Shown: in pieces, positions 9,200 to 17,030 of the stretch
How positions within the stretch are numbered: the stretch's first letter is position 1
Layout of the letters: every line of letters starts with the position of its first letter
Assembly: GCA_031826515.1 (NCBI GenBank)
Contig: CP134536.1
Span: 818,001 to 882,000, forward strand
Source: Flavobacteriaceae bacterium HL-DH10
GTDB lineage: Bacteria; Bacteroidota; Bacteroidia; Flavobacteriales; Flavobacteriaceae
Direction of reading: 5' to 3'
Length of the DNA stretch: 64,000 bases
The notes under the pieces: generated by a model
Seen by the model: only the letters and a program-made list of their open reading frames with translations
Told to the model about the DNA's origin: nothing
The model's database searches: none
Program-made: the position numbers and the translations under genes

Positions 9200-10528
9200 C
9201 TACTTCATATTCTGCATCATCTGCATCATCTTTTTACCGCCACCGCCTTGCATCATCTTCATCATTTTGCTCATTTGGTTAAACTGTTTTAAAAGCTGAT
9301 TTACCTGCTGAACAGAAGTTCCTGACCCCTTTCCTATTCTAACTTTTCTGCTCGCGTTTATTATTGACGGGTTTGTTCTTTCTTTTGGTGTCATAGAATG
9401 AATTATAGCTTCAATACCTTTAAAAGCATCATCATCAATATCTATATCTTTCATCATTTTTCCAGCTCCAGGAATCATACCCATAAGGTCTTTCATGTTC
9501 CCCATTTTCTTTATTTGCTGAATTTGCTTTAAGAAATCGTCAAAACCAAATTGATTTTTCGCAATCTTCTTTTGAAGCTTACGTGCTTCAACTTCATCAA
9601 ATTGCTCTTGAGCACGTTCTACTAACGACACCACATCTCCCATTCCTAAGATACGATCTGCCATACGAGAAGGATAGAACACATCAATAGCTTCCATTTT
9701 CTCGCCTGTACCAATAAACTTAATAGGTTTATTGACTACAGATTTAATAGAAATTGCAGCTCCACCACGTGTATCACCATCTAGTTTGGTTAGAATAACA
9801 CCATCAAAATTTAAAACATCGTTAAAGGCTTTTGCTGTATTTACAGCATCTTGCCCTGTCATAGAATCTACAACAAACAAAGTTTCTTGTGGTTGAATAG
9901 CTTTATGAATGTTAGATATTTCGGACATCATCACCTCATCTACAGCTAAACGACCAGCAGTATCTATAATAACTACATTAAATCCGTTTGCCTTTGCATA
10001 AGCAATACCTGCTTTAGAAATAGCTACAGGATCATTATTTCCTTTATCACTAAAAACCTCAACACCAATTTGCTCTCCAACTACGTGTAATTGGTCTATT
10101 GCAGCAGGACGATATACATCACAGGCAACCAATAAAGGTTTCTTTGTTTTTTTGTTTTTAAGATAGTTGGCTAGCTTACCTGAAAAAGTTGTTTTACCAG
10201 AACCTTGTAAACCCGACATTAAAATAACGCTTGGTGTACCAGAAAGGTTAAGCCCTTCGGCATCGCCTCCCATAAGCTCGGTTAATTCGTCTTTTACGAT
10301 TTTAACCATTAATTGTCCCGGCTGTAACGTAGTTAATACGTTTTGACCTAAAGCTTTTTCTTTTACTCTAACAGTAAACTCTTTTGCTATTTTAAAGTTA
10401 ACATCGGCATCCAATAAAGCACGTCTTACCTCTTTTAAAGTTTCGGCAACATTTACTTCTGTAATACTTCCGTGTCCTTTAAGAACGTGTAAGGCTTTAT
10501 CTAATTTATCGCTTAAATTATTAAACAT
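9200..10528 (-). CDS. ffh: Signal recognition particle protein Ffh
   Basis: 442-residue SRP54 GTPase that binds signal peptides and 4.5S RNA and targets ribosomes to SecYEG through FtsY. The N domain (1-90) has VRRALLDADVN; the G domain has the P-loop GLQGSGKTT at 106-114, DVYRPAAIDQL, DTAGRLAVDE and TKLDGDTRGGAA. The M domain carries the RNA-binding helix and a methionine-rich C-terminus (MMKMMQGGGGKKMMQMMQNMK, where the last half is very Met-rich). Length is normal. A TAACTTTG element lies 60 bases upstream (10588-10595). Confidence 0.97.
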   Translation of the reverse strand: MFNNLSDKLDKALHVLKGHGSITEVNVAETLKEVRRALLDADVNFKIAKEFTVRVKEKALGQNVLTTLQPGQLMVKIVKDELTELMGGDAEGLNLSGTPSVILMSGLQGSGKTTFSGKLANYLKNKKTKKPLLVACDVYRPAAIDQLHVVGEQIGVEVFSDKGNNDPVAISKAGIAYAKANGFNVVIIDTAGRLAVDEVMMSEISNIHKAIQPQETLFVVDSMTGQDAVNTAKAFNDVLNFDGVILTKLDGDTRGGAAISIKSVVNKPIKFIGTGEKMEAIDVFYPSRMADRILGMGDVVSLVERAQEQFDEVEARKLQKKIAKNQFGFDDFLKQIQQIKKMGNMKDLMGMIPGAGKMMKDIDIDDDAFKGIEAIIHSMTPKERTNPSIINASRKVRIGKGSGTSVQQVNQLLKQFNQMSKMMKMMQGGGGKKMMQMMQNMK

Positions 10529-10587
10529 ATATTTCAGTCTTCTATTGGCAGTTTGCGGTTAGCAGCCTGCTCATAAATTTAAAGATG

Positions 10588-10595
10588 CAAAGTTA
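10588..10595 (-). promoter_or_regulatory. Candidate -7 element of ffh (TAnnTTTG)
   Basis: The minus strand reads TAACTTTG, a full consensus match, 59 bases before the ffh ATG. The -33 position has TTC rather than TTG, so support is partial. Confidence 0.4.
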
Positions 10596-10713
10596 ATGAT
10601 TTGAAGTGTATTAATGAAGTTGGTTTTTATAAAAAAATGTTAGTTTATCGTTAGCCTGCTTTTTGCTTTAGGGATTTTACATTGGCTAACATTTTAAATT
10701 AATGAAATCATGA

Positions 10714-10822
10714 ATGCGTTGCATTTACAGTGATAGCTTTTGGCGAGGCGAGTATCGAGCCAAAACTTTTAGAAGAAAGCCCGACCCCACCCCGATAGCT
10801 ATCGAGAGTGGTAACGCCCAAA
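10714..10822 (-). repeat. Structured intergenic element, copy 1
   Basis: Read on the minus strand: TGGGCGTTACC, then a hairpin whose 12-base core CGATAGCTATCG is a perfect palindrome with pairing flanks (CCACTCT / GGGGTGG, some G-T pairs), then GTCGGGCTTTC, then a second stem TTTTGGC / GCCAAAA, then ATCAC and AACGCA. The outer GCGTT and AACGC can pair and close the element. Copy 2 at 62576-62704 shares the border words but has different hairpins. Confidence 0.6.
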
Positions 10823-10831
10823 TATTTTTAA

Positions 10832-10866
10832 TAAAAAAAAGGTTGTCAAATAAATTTGACAACCTT
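10832..10866 (-). terminator. Intrinsic terminator of the repeat lipoprotein gene
   Basis: A 12-bp perfect stem (AAGGTTGTCAAA / TTTGACAACCTT) with a TAAA loop. On the minus strand it is followed by eight T, 73 bases after the stop codon of the lipoprotein gene. Confidence 0.85.
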
Positions 10867-10938
10867 CATAAAGGAAACTTAACTTATAAATTAACCTAAC
10901 CAACCCAAAAGATAAGGTTTCCTTTTTACCAAAACATA

Positions 10939-12690
10939 TTATATTTTCTTTTCAAGCACTAATATTCTTTCTATTTCACCAGTAGAATTATAGTCTTTCA
11001 ATTCAATTCTATCTTGTGCAATTTCTTTTATCCTCCATCTATGGTTTAAGTCATTAAATGGTGCATTACTCCCAAAAAATAATCCAAGATGTAAACCTTC
11101 ATTTCTATATGCTAACCAAGAACCACTAAAAATACCATTATTAGGATCTATAACTTTAACTCGACCTGTTTCCATAAAGTCTAAAGTATACATATAGAAT
11201 TTTTCCGGATTATTAACACCATTATTATGATAAGCAGCTACTTCCCATTCTCCATTAATTAACACATTGTCAATAAATTTTAAATCGTCATCGGCATCTG
11301 GACAATGTCTTCTTAAAACCATTTTATTATTCGCATTTTCCAACTTAATTAAACCTGACTCTAAGAATGTTATTAACCACTCAAGATTTAAGTTTGGACG
11401 TCCTTCTAAATTAACTTGTAAAATAAAACCAGCATTTCTAATGCCAATTTCATAAGTTCCTTCTACTAGTTCACCATTAACTCTAAGTTTAACAACGTTA
11501 TTTGGAAAGAATTTAAGTGGTGTACCTATATACTCATTTTCATTATCGGATCCATTTATATTTAAGCGAGATACTCTCCAAAAACATTCTTGTAAATAGT
11601 TTTCTATGCGTTCTTTAGTAACATCAATAACAACATCACAATTTTTATTTAAAATAATTCTATTACCACCTGCTTGGTATAATTTTATTCTACCTGGTCC
11701 TAAATCATAAACAAACCATTCTAAAGTAAAGTCTGCTAAATTATCAAACTTTAAGTTTATTAAAGCACCATTATCTGTTACACGAGTTGTCCATGTACCA
11801 GTTAACATGTCGCCACCTCTAGCACGCATTTTTACAATATTTTCAGCTTTAAATTGAATAGCATATTCATTATAATGCTCTAATAAATCATCATCATTTC
11901 TTTCAAATTCATGAACCACCCAAAAGCAAGTCATTAATAATCCATCCAAACGCTCTTTATCAAAATCGTTATCATGATAATCATTATCATCATCTTCATC
12001 ACAGGCATCTTTTGCCTCTCTAATAGTTGTTTGCAATTCTTCGTTATTAATTACAACAATTTCAGATCCATCGGCTAAAAGCATCGTTACAGGAAAGTTA
12101 ATACTTGCTAAAAATTCAGAATTTCTAACGCGCTCTAAAAAACGATGTAATGCTCTATCATTTTCAATAGTTTTCACATCAATAACTTGAAAAGCTGTAT
12201 CATATACTGAAAATGCTAATGGATATTGAAAATCGATACATTCAATATCATCATCTTCTTCATTTTCACCAGCACAATCTTGAATTAGTTCTTGTAGAGC
12301 TAGACGATTTTCTATAACAATTTCCTCATAATTTGATGAAACAATTGTAATAGGAAACACAATGTCTAAATTATCATCGTCATTATCAAACTCATCAAAA
12401 ATGGCCTTGATAACTTTATAATCTTCTTCAGAATCAATAGTGATTTCAAGACCATTTACAATAACAATAACAGGTAACTCTATAGATAAGCAACTCGCAT
12501 TATCTATAATATTATCTTTAGAACCATCTAACTTAGCAGTAGAAGTCATTAACGTTGTAAGTTCTGAAGTTGCAGTAAGTGCTTCTGTCTCTGCTGGTGG
12601 AGTGATTTCTGTTACTTCATCTTGACAAGAAGTAAACATTAAAAGGGCAAAAAAAGGTAATAGTAATAATGTTCTCAATTTGGTATTCAT
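10939..12690 (-). CDS. Large acidic repeat lipoprotein next to sigma/FecR genes
   Basis: 583 residues from the ATG at 12690; the ATG at 12714 adds 8 residues before an ordinary signal peptide, so the downstream start is preferred. Signal: LRTLLLLPFFALLMFTSC, a lipobox with Cys at about residue 22. The N-terminal half has two related modules, each a pair of beta segments of the type FPITI or FPVTM plus IVIENRLALQELI or IVVINNEELQTTI, ending in an acidic Cys-containing linker (CAGENEEDDD; CDEDDDNDYHDND). The C-terminal half has three repeats of about 100 residues, two starting CFWxV and the third GEWEV, each with GTW/GTY/GSW and a LEW or HRW strand; these look calycin-like. Function unknown. 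A promoter signature shared with the FecR operon lies at 12722-12758, which points to control by the neighbouring sigma factor. Confidence 0.8.
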   Translation of the reverse strand: MNTKLRTLLLLPFFALLMFTSCQDEVTEITPPAETEALTATSELTTLMTSTAKLDGSKDNIIDNASCLSIELPVIVIVNGLEITIDSEEDYKVIKAIFDEFDNDDDNLDIVFPITIVSSNYEEIVIENRLALQELIQDCAGENEEDDDIECIDFQYPLAFSVYDTAFQVIDVKTIENDRALHRFLERVRNSEFLASINFPVTMLLADGSEIVVINNEELQTTIREAKDACDEDDDNDYHDNDFDKERLDGLLMTCFWVVHEFERNDDDLLEHYNEYAIQFKAENIVKMRARGGDMLTGTWTTRVTDNGALINLKFDNLADFTLEWFVYDLGPGRIKLYQAGGNRIILNKNCDVVIDVTKERIENYLQECFWRVSRLNINGSDNENEYIGTPLKFFPNNVVKLRVNGELVEGTYEIGIRNAGFILQVNLEGRPNLNLEWLITFLESGLIKLENANNKMVLRRHCPDADDDLKFIDNVLINGEWEVAAYHNNGVNNPEKFYMYTLDFMETGRVKVIDPNNGIFSGSWLAYRNEGLHLGLFFGSNAPFNDLNHRWRIKEIAQDRIELKDYNSTGEIERILVLEKKI

Positions 12691-12721
12691 AATAAATGAA
12701 TTTGGGTTAAACATAGCTTTT

Positions 12722-12758
12722 TGAATATAAAACAGGATAACTTTAAAAATTCCTACCC
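12722..12758 (-). promoter_or_regulatory. Candidate ECF-sigma promoter of the repeat lipoprotein
   Basis: On the minus strand: GGGTAGG, 16 bases, CTGTT, then TTATATTC. The site before the FecR gene (13622-13657) has GGGTAGG, 16 bases, CTGTT, then ATATAATTG. The identical words and identical spacing suggest a shared promoter for the ECF sigma factor encoded between them. Confidence 0.65.
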
Positions 12759-12836
12759 TTTATCTCCTTTTTTTTTATTTTAGTAAAAAAATATAGCTTT
12801 TGGATTATTAAGTAAAATCTATATTTCTTTACTTAG

Positions 12837-12856
12837 ACTCCCGCTTTCGCGAGAAT
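12837..12856. repeat. 20-nt inverted repeat, decayed member
   Basis: ACTCCCGC-TTTC-GCGAGAAT followed by GACA. Six of eight stem positions pair. It belongs to the family ATTCCTGC-nTTC-GCAGGAAT seen also at 42657, 61248 and 62647 (the last inverted). Confidence 0.6.
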
Positions 12857-12928
12857 GACAATTCCAATAGAAACCTCAATGCTATGCAATGAGGAGTTTT
12901 TTTTGAGTGCAACCAACTACCAACAACA

Positions 12929-13444
12929 ATGGGAAAACAACTACATGAAAATATTTGTGAGGAACGCATGTTTTCTTCTATATTTAATAAACACTCAAAA
13001 AATTTATACAACTTTTTATACTATAAATTTGGTGATTTATTAAATCCGAAAGATAAAGTACAAGAAGCTTTTGTTAAATTATGGCAAAACTGTGCTAAGA
13101 TTTCACCAGATAAAGCAAAGAGTTTTCTATTTACTACCGCAAATAATTTAATGTTAAATGAAGTTGCTCACCAAAAAGTAGTTTTAAAGCATCAACAAAC
13201 CAAACCTAAAATGCATACTAACGAAAGTCCTGAGTTTTTAATGCAGGAAAGTGAGTATCATGATAAATTACAAAAAGCACTCGCGAATTTAACCGAAGCG
13301 CAACGTGTCGCTTTTATGATGAATCGTATTGAAGGAAAACGTTTTAAAGAAATTGCTGAGATTTTAGACATTTCGACCAAAGCGGTTGAAAAACGTATTT
13401 ATGGGGCTTTGGAAAAATTGAGAAAAGACATTAAAGAGTTGTGA
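12929..13444 (+). CDS. ECF RNA polymerase sigma factor
   Basis: 171-residue extracytoplasmic-function sigma-70 factor. Region 2 covers about residues 15-80 (NFLYYKFGDLLNPKDKVQEAF for DNA melting and -10 recognition; the block KSFLFTTANNLMLNE follows). Region 4 covers about 118-165 and ends with a clear helix-turn-helix: LTEAQRVAFMMNRIEGKRF, then IAEILDISTKAVEKRI. Region 1 and region 3 are absent, as usual for ECF factors. Its partner anti-sigma factor is the FecR gene 223 bases downstream. It is divergent from the repeat lipoprotein gene. The ATG lies after a short ACAACA stretch with no Shine-Dalgarno. The GGGTAGG signature is absent here, so it is probably not autoregulated through that site. 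Confidence 0.9.
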   Translation: MGKQLHENICEERMFSSIFNKHSKNLYNFLYYKFGDLLNPKDKVQEAFVKLWQNCAKISPDKAKSFLFTTANNLMLNEVAHQKVVLKHQQTKPKMHTNESPEFLMQESEYHDKLQKALANLTEAQRVAFMMNRIEGKRFKEIAEILDISTKAVEKRIYGALEKLRKDIKEL

Positions 13445-13508
13445 AAGAAGAAAAAAAATGACAGAAGACTGAAGACCTATAAGTTATTAAAATTAAACTT
13501 TTGTTTTT

Positions 13509-13581
13509 CGCACAAAGTCACTAAGACTCAAAGTTTTTCTCTGTGAATCTCTGTAAAAACTCCATGAATCTCTGCGTAGCA
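13509..13581. repeat. Degenerate TGAATCTCTG repeats in sigma-fecR spacer
   Basis: TGAATCTCTG occurs twice 21 bases apart (13544 and 13565), after CACAAAGTCACTAAGACTCAAAG. This resembles low-information filler repeats of Bacteroidota spacers. The 223-base gap and this repeat suggest fecR has its own promoter. Confidence 0.45.
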
Positions 13582-13621
13582 TTTTGGAATTTGGAATTTA
13601 TTTTTTGTTTTTTTTAAGTAA

Positions 13622-13657
13622 GGGTAGGGAAAAATAAAACATAACTGTTATATAATT
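13622..13657 (+). promoter_or_regulatory. Candidate ECF-sigma promoter of the fecR-receptor operon
   Basis: GGGTAGG (13622-13628), 16 bases, CTGTT (13645-13649), then ATATAATTG. It ends about 10 bases before the fecR ATG. Its counterpart with the same spacing is at 12722-12758 on the minus strand. Confidence 0.65.
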
Positions 13658-13667
13658 GAATAAGCAA

Positions 13668-14567
13668 ATGATGAACAGAGAAAAACTCATATCGAAATGG
13701 TTAGATAACAATTTAAATAATCTAGAACTTGAAGCGTTTAAAAACCTTGAAGACTATGACGATTTAGTAAAGTTAGACACCAGCTTGCAAACTTTTAAAG
13801 CAGATAATTACGATACCTCTAAAGAATTAGAAACCGTATTATCTACTATAAAAAGTAAAAAGCAACAACCAACTCATTGGTTTAAGCCTTTTATGCGTAT
13901 TGCTGCTATACTTGCCATTTGTTTTAGTTTATACTATTATATAACAACTATAGATACTACAATATCAACTATGGTAGCTCAAAAAACAACTATTGATCTA
14001 CCAGACGCATCTAGTGTTTCCCTCAACGCTAAATCGTTATTAGCTTTTAATAAAAAAGATTGGAAAAATGAACGCGAAGTAGAACTTCAAGGTGAAGCTT
14101 TTTTTAAAGTTACAAAAGGCTCTACATTTAAAGTTATAACAAAACTAGGAACCGTAACGGTTTATGGCACTCAATTTAATATAAAACAACGAGATAATTA
14201 TTTTGAAGTTATTTGCTACGAAGGTTTAGTCGGGGTTACCCACAACACTCATGAAACGAAATTAAAACCTGGAGACAGTTTTTTAATTATAGATGGGGAA
14301 ATAATTGCTAAAGAAAAAGAAAACCGCTCGACACCTTCGTGGTTAAATAACGAAAGCACCTTTAAAAGTTTGCCATACAAAACGATTATTGCCGAATTTG
14401 AAAGACAATATGACGTAGATATTACTCTAGTAAATATTGATTCTAACCAATTATTTACAGGGAGTTTTATGCACAATAATATAGACGTTGCTTTGAAATC
14501 TATTTCCTTACCCTTACATTTAACTTATAGTAAAACCAATAATACTATCATATTAAAAGGTGAGTAA
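13668..14567 (+). CDS. FecR family anti-sigma factor
   Basis: 299-residue inner-membrane regulator. A cytoplasmic N-terminal part (about 1-70) would bind the ECF sigma factor; one membrane helix follows at about 75-92 (RIAAILAICFSLYYYI). The periplasmic FecR domain shows TIDLPDASSVSLNAKSLLAF, REVELQGEAFFKV and GTVTVYGTQFNI; the C-terminal DUF4974 domain starts at STFKSLPYKTIIAEFERQYD. In FecR systems the periplasmic part senses the STN domain of the partner receptor, encoded next. A TTG at 13656 extends the frame but overlaps the promoter signature, so the ATG at 13668 (or 13671) is chosen. It overlaps the receptor gene by 8 bases. Confidence 0.92.
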   Translation: MMNREKLISKWLDNNLNNLELEAFKNLEDYDDLVKLDTSLQTFKADNYDTSKELETVLSTIKSKKQQPTHWFKPFMRIAAILAICFSLYYYITTIDTTISTMVAQKTTIDLPDASSVSLNAKSLLAFNKKDWKNEREVELQGEAFFKVTKGSTFKVITKLGTVTVYGTQFNIKQRDNYFEVICYEGLVGVTHNTHETKLKPGDSFLIIDGEIIAKEKENRSTPSWLNNESTFKSLPYKTIIAEFERQYDVDITLVNIDSNQLFTGSFMHNNIDVALKSISLPLHLTYSKTNNTIILKGE

Positions 14568-16914
14568 AAACATCCGTTTTTCTATTATTATTTTAATATT
14601 TTTTTTGAATAATGCTTACCTAAAAGCACAATCCGTTCAAGAAGAAAAGCAACCGCTTATTACCTTATTAAAAACACTTCAAAAAACATATAATGTTAGT
14701 TTCTCGTATGCCGATGAAACTATTAAAGACAAAAAAGCAACACCTTTAAAAAAGGATTTAACCCTACAAGAAGCTTTAGAATTTTTAAAACTTGACACCA
14801 ATTTAGATTTCGAACTTATAAATAACAGATTTGTTGTAATTAAAACGCAACAAAACACTAATAGATTATTTAAAACTCAGAGATTAGAAGAAATTGTAGT
14901 GAATAATTATTTAACTACAGGTATAACAAAACTTAACGACGGGTCGATTACCATAAATCCTGAAACCTTTGGTATTCTTCCAGGATTAATAGAACCCGAC
15001 GTATTACAGACCATTCAAGCACTTCCTGGTGTTTTAAGTGCCGATGAAACCGTATCGAATATTAATGTTCGTGGTGGCACACACGATCAAAATTTACTAT
15101 TATGGGATGGGATTAAAATGTATCAATCTGGACATTTTTTTGGTCTTATTTCTGCTTTCAATCCCTATACTACTAAACATGTAAATGTTTATAAAAACGG
15201 AACGCGCTCTAAATATGGCGATGGTGTTTCTAGTATTATAGACATGCGATTATCTGATAATATTGATAACGAATTTAATGCAGGTTTAGGCTTTAATTTA
15301 ATTAATGCCGATGGCTATGCTAAAATTCCGTTATCTAAAAAAACCGAATTGCAATTATCGACGCGTCGCTCTATAACCGACCTCATAAACACCTCTACCT
15401 TTGAGCAGTACTCGAAACGTATTTTTCAAGATTCCGATTTTAATACAGCTAAAAACAATGACAATTTTATTTCTCAAAATGAATCGTTTTATTTTTACGA
15501 TGTTACTGCCAAATTTTTATATGATATTACTAAAAAAGATAAAGTCAGACTGCACTTTTTAAACATTTATAACGATTTAAATTATGATGAACAATCGACT
15601 ATTAATGACCGAAATGAAGCTTTAAATAGCAAATTATCGCAACGCAATTCTGCCATTGGTATTACTTACACAAGAGATTGGAATAATACCTTATCTACAA
15701 CCTCACAAATTTATATATCTAACTACGATTTAGATGCTACCAATTTTGATATTTTGAACAAGCAACGTCTTATTCAAGAAAATGAAGTCTATGATGGTTC
15801 TGCTAAAATGGATATAAATTACATCCCAAATAACCAATTTAAAATTAATGGCGGTTATCAATTTAGCGAAGTTGGTATTAGCAATCTAGAAGATGTTAGT
15901 AACCCAAATTTTAGAAGCTATATAAAAGAAGTTATAAGAAGCCATGCTATATATGCCGAAACTAGCTTATTATCAAACCATGCTAAAACAAAATTAGTAT
16001 TGGGTGGGCGCTTAAACTATTTTAAAAAACTTGATGTAATTTTAGCAGAACCAAGGTTAAGCTTTAGCCAGCGGTTTTTAAATTATTTTAGACTTGAGAT
16101 TTTAGGCGAATTTAAAAGTCAGACTACCTCACAAATTATTGATTTACAAAACGATTTTTTAGGGATAGAAAACAGACGCTGGGTATTAGCTAATAACAAT
16201 AAAGAAGTGGTAGTTAACAACACTAAAACCATTTATCCTGTACCCGTTTTAAAAAGTAAACAAGCATCAGCAGGCATTCATTATAACAAAAATAGGCTAT
16301 TAATAAGTGCCGAAGGCTACATAAAAAAAGTAGACGGCATTACAGCTAGGAGTCAAGGATTTCAAAACCAATATCAATTTGTAAACAGTATTGGACGTTA
16401 TAACATTAAAGGCATTGATGTTTTGCTAAACAAACAATTTAATACTATTATTAGCACTTGGATATCCTACTCTTACAGTAGCAATAATTATACGTTTAAC
16501 GATTTAAATGAAGGACAACGATTCCCAAACAATGCCGATATAAGGCACGCTATAACTTTTGCTGGCACTTACACTTATAAAGATTTAAAAGTAGCTTTAG
16601 GTTTAAATTGGCATTCTGGAAAACCTACAACATTACCAGATGCTAATAATCCAGTAAATGAAGGTGAGATAATCTATCAAAAACCAAATCATTCTAATTT
16701 AAACGATTATTTAAGAGCAGATTGCTCTGCTACTTATGGGTTTTACATTTCAGATACAGCTCGTGCTACTATTGGCGCATCTGTTTGGAATATTTTAAAC
16801 AAAAAAAACATCATAAACACCTACTACACTTTAGATGATGAGAATACGGTTAACAAAGTTGAAAACCAGTCGTTAGGTATTACTCCTAATGTAAGTTTTA
16901 GAGTAAGGTTTTAA
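14560..16914 (+). CDS. TonB-dependent receptor with STN signalling domain
   Basis: 784-residue outer-membrane receptor. A signal peptide (FSIIILIFFLNNAYLKAQ) is followed by an STN domain at about 30-95 (LKTLQKTYNVSFSYADETI; LTLQEALEFLKLDTNLDFEL), a TonB-box-like LEEIVVNN, and a plug domain with LQTIQALPGVLS and NINVRGGTHDQNLLLWDGI. The rest is a beta barrel ending VSFRVRF. The STN domain contacts FecR in known cell-surface signalling systems, which fits the overlapping upstream gene. Initiation is at GTG within the end of fecR, implying translational coupling. No CarboxypepD-type domain, unlike the SusC proteins downstream. Ligand unknown; a siderophore or other nutrient is possible. No terminator was seen after it. 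Confidence 0.92.
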   Translation: MSKNIRFSIIILIFFLNNAYLKAQSVQEEKQPLITLLKTLQKTYNVSFSYADETIKDKKATPLKKDLTLQEALEFLKLDTNLDFELINNRFVVIKTQQNTNRLFKTQRLEEIVVNNYLTTGITKLNDGSITINPETFGILPGLIEPDVLQTIQALPGVLSADETVSNINVRGGTHDQNLLLWDGIKMYQSGHFFGLISAFNPYTTKHVNVYKNGTRSKYGDGVSSIIDMRLSDNIDNEFNAGLGFNLINADGYAKIPLSKKTELQLSTRRSITDLINTSTFEQYSKRIFQDSDFNTAKNNDNFISQNESFYFYDVTAKFLYDITKKDKVRLHFLNIYNDLNYDEQSTINDRNEALNSKLSQRNSAIGITYTRDWNNTLSTTSQIYISNYDLDATNFDILNKQRLIQENEVYDGSAKMDINYIPNNQFKINGGYQFSEVGISNLEDVSNPNFRSYIKEVIRSHAIYAETSLLSNHAKTKLVLGGRLNYFKKLDVILAEPRLSFSQRFLNYFRLEILGEFKSQTTSQIIDLQNDFLGIENRRWVLANNNKEVVVNNTKTIYPVPVLKSKQASAGIHYNKNRLLISAEGYIKKVDGITARSQGFQNQYQFVNSIGRYNIKGIDVLLNKQFNTIISTWISYSYSSNNYTFNDLNEGQRFPNNADIRHAITFAGTYTYKDLKVALGLNWHSGKPTTLPDANNPVNEGEIIYQKPNHSNLNDYLRADCSATYGFYISDTARATIGASVWNILNKKNIINTYYTLDDENTVNKVENQSLGITPNVSFRVRF

Positions 16915-17030
16915 TTTGATTTTATCAGAAAAATTCGCCAACTTCGTTTAACATTAGATGTAAAAACATTAAAACGATTTCATATCAAGTAGTTATCTAT
17001 AAGTGTATTAAAAAATCATAAAAGAATAAA

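Larger units (their letters stand above)
10529..10938. other. 410-base intergenic region: ffh promoter, structured element, terminator
   Basis: This gene-free stretch holds, in order, a candidate ffh promoter element, an AT-rich gap, a structured repeat element (10714-10822, minus orientation) and the terminator of the repeat lipoprotein gene. A 61-codon open frame at 10714-10899 covers the repeat and the terminator and is not a gene. Confidence 0.7.

Noticed and set aside
10714-10899. 61-codon open frame in the ffh-lipoprotein spacer
   Set aside because: It covers a structured repeat and a terminator, has no family resemblance and no ribosome-binding context.
12855-13043. 62-codon frame upstream of and overlapping the ECF sigma gene
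   Set aside because: It is a shadow of the sigma gene in another frame; the sigma frame has clear region 2 and 4 signatures.
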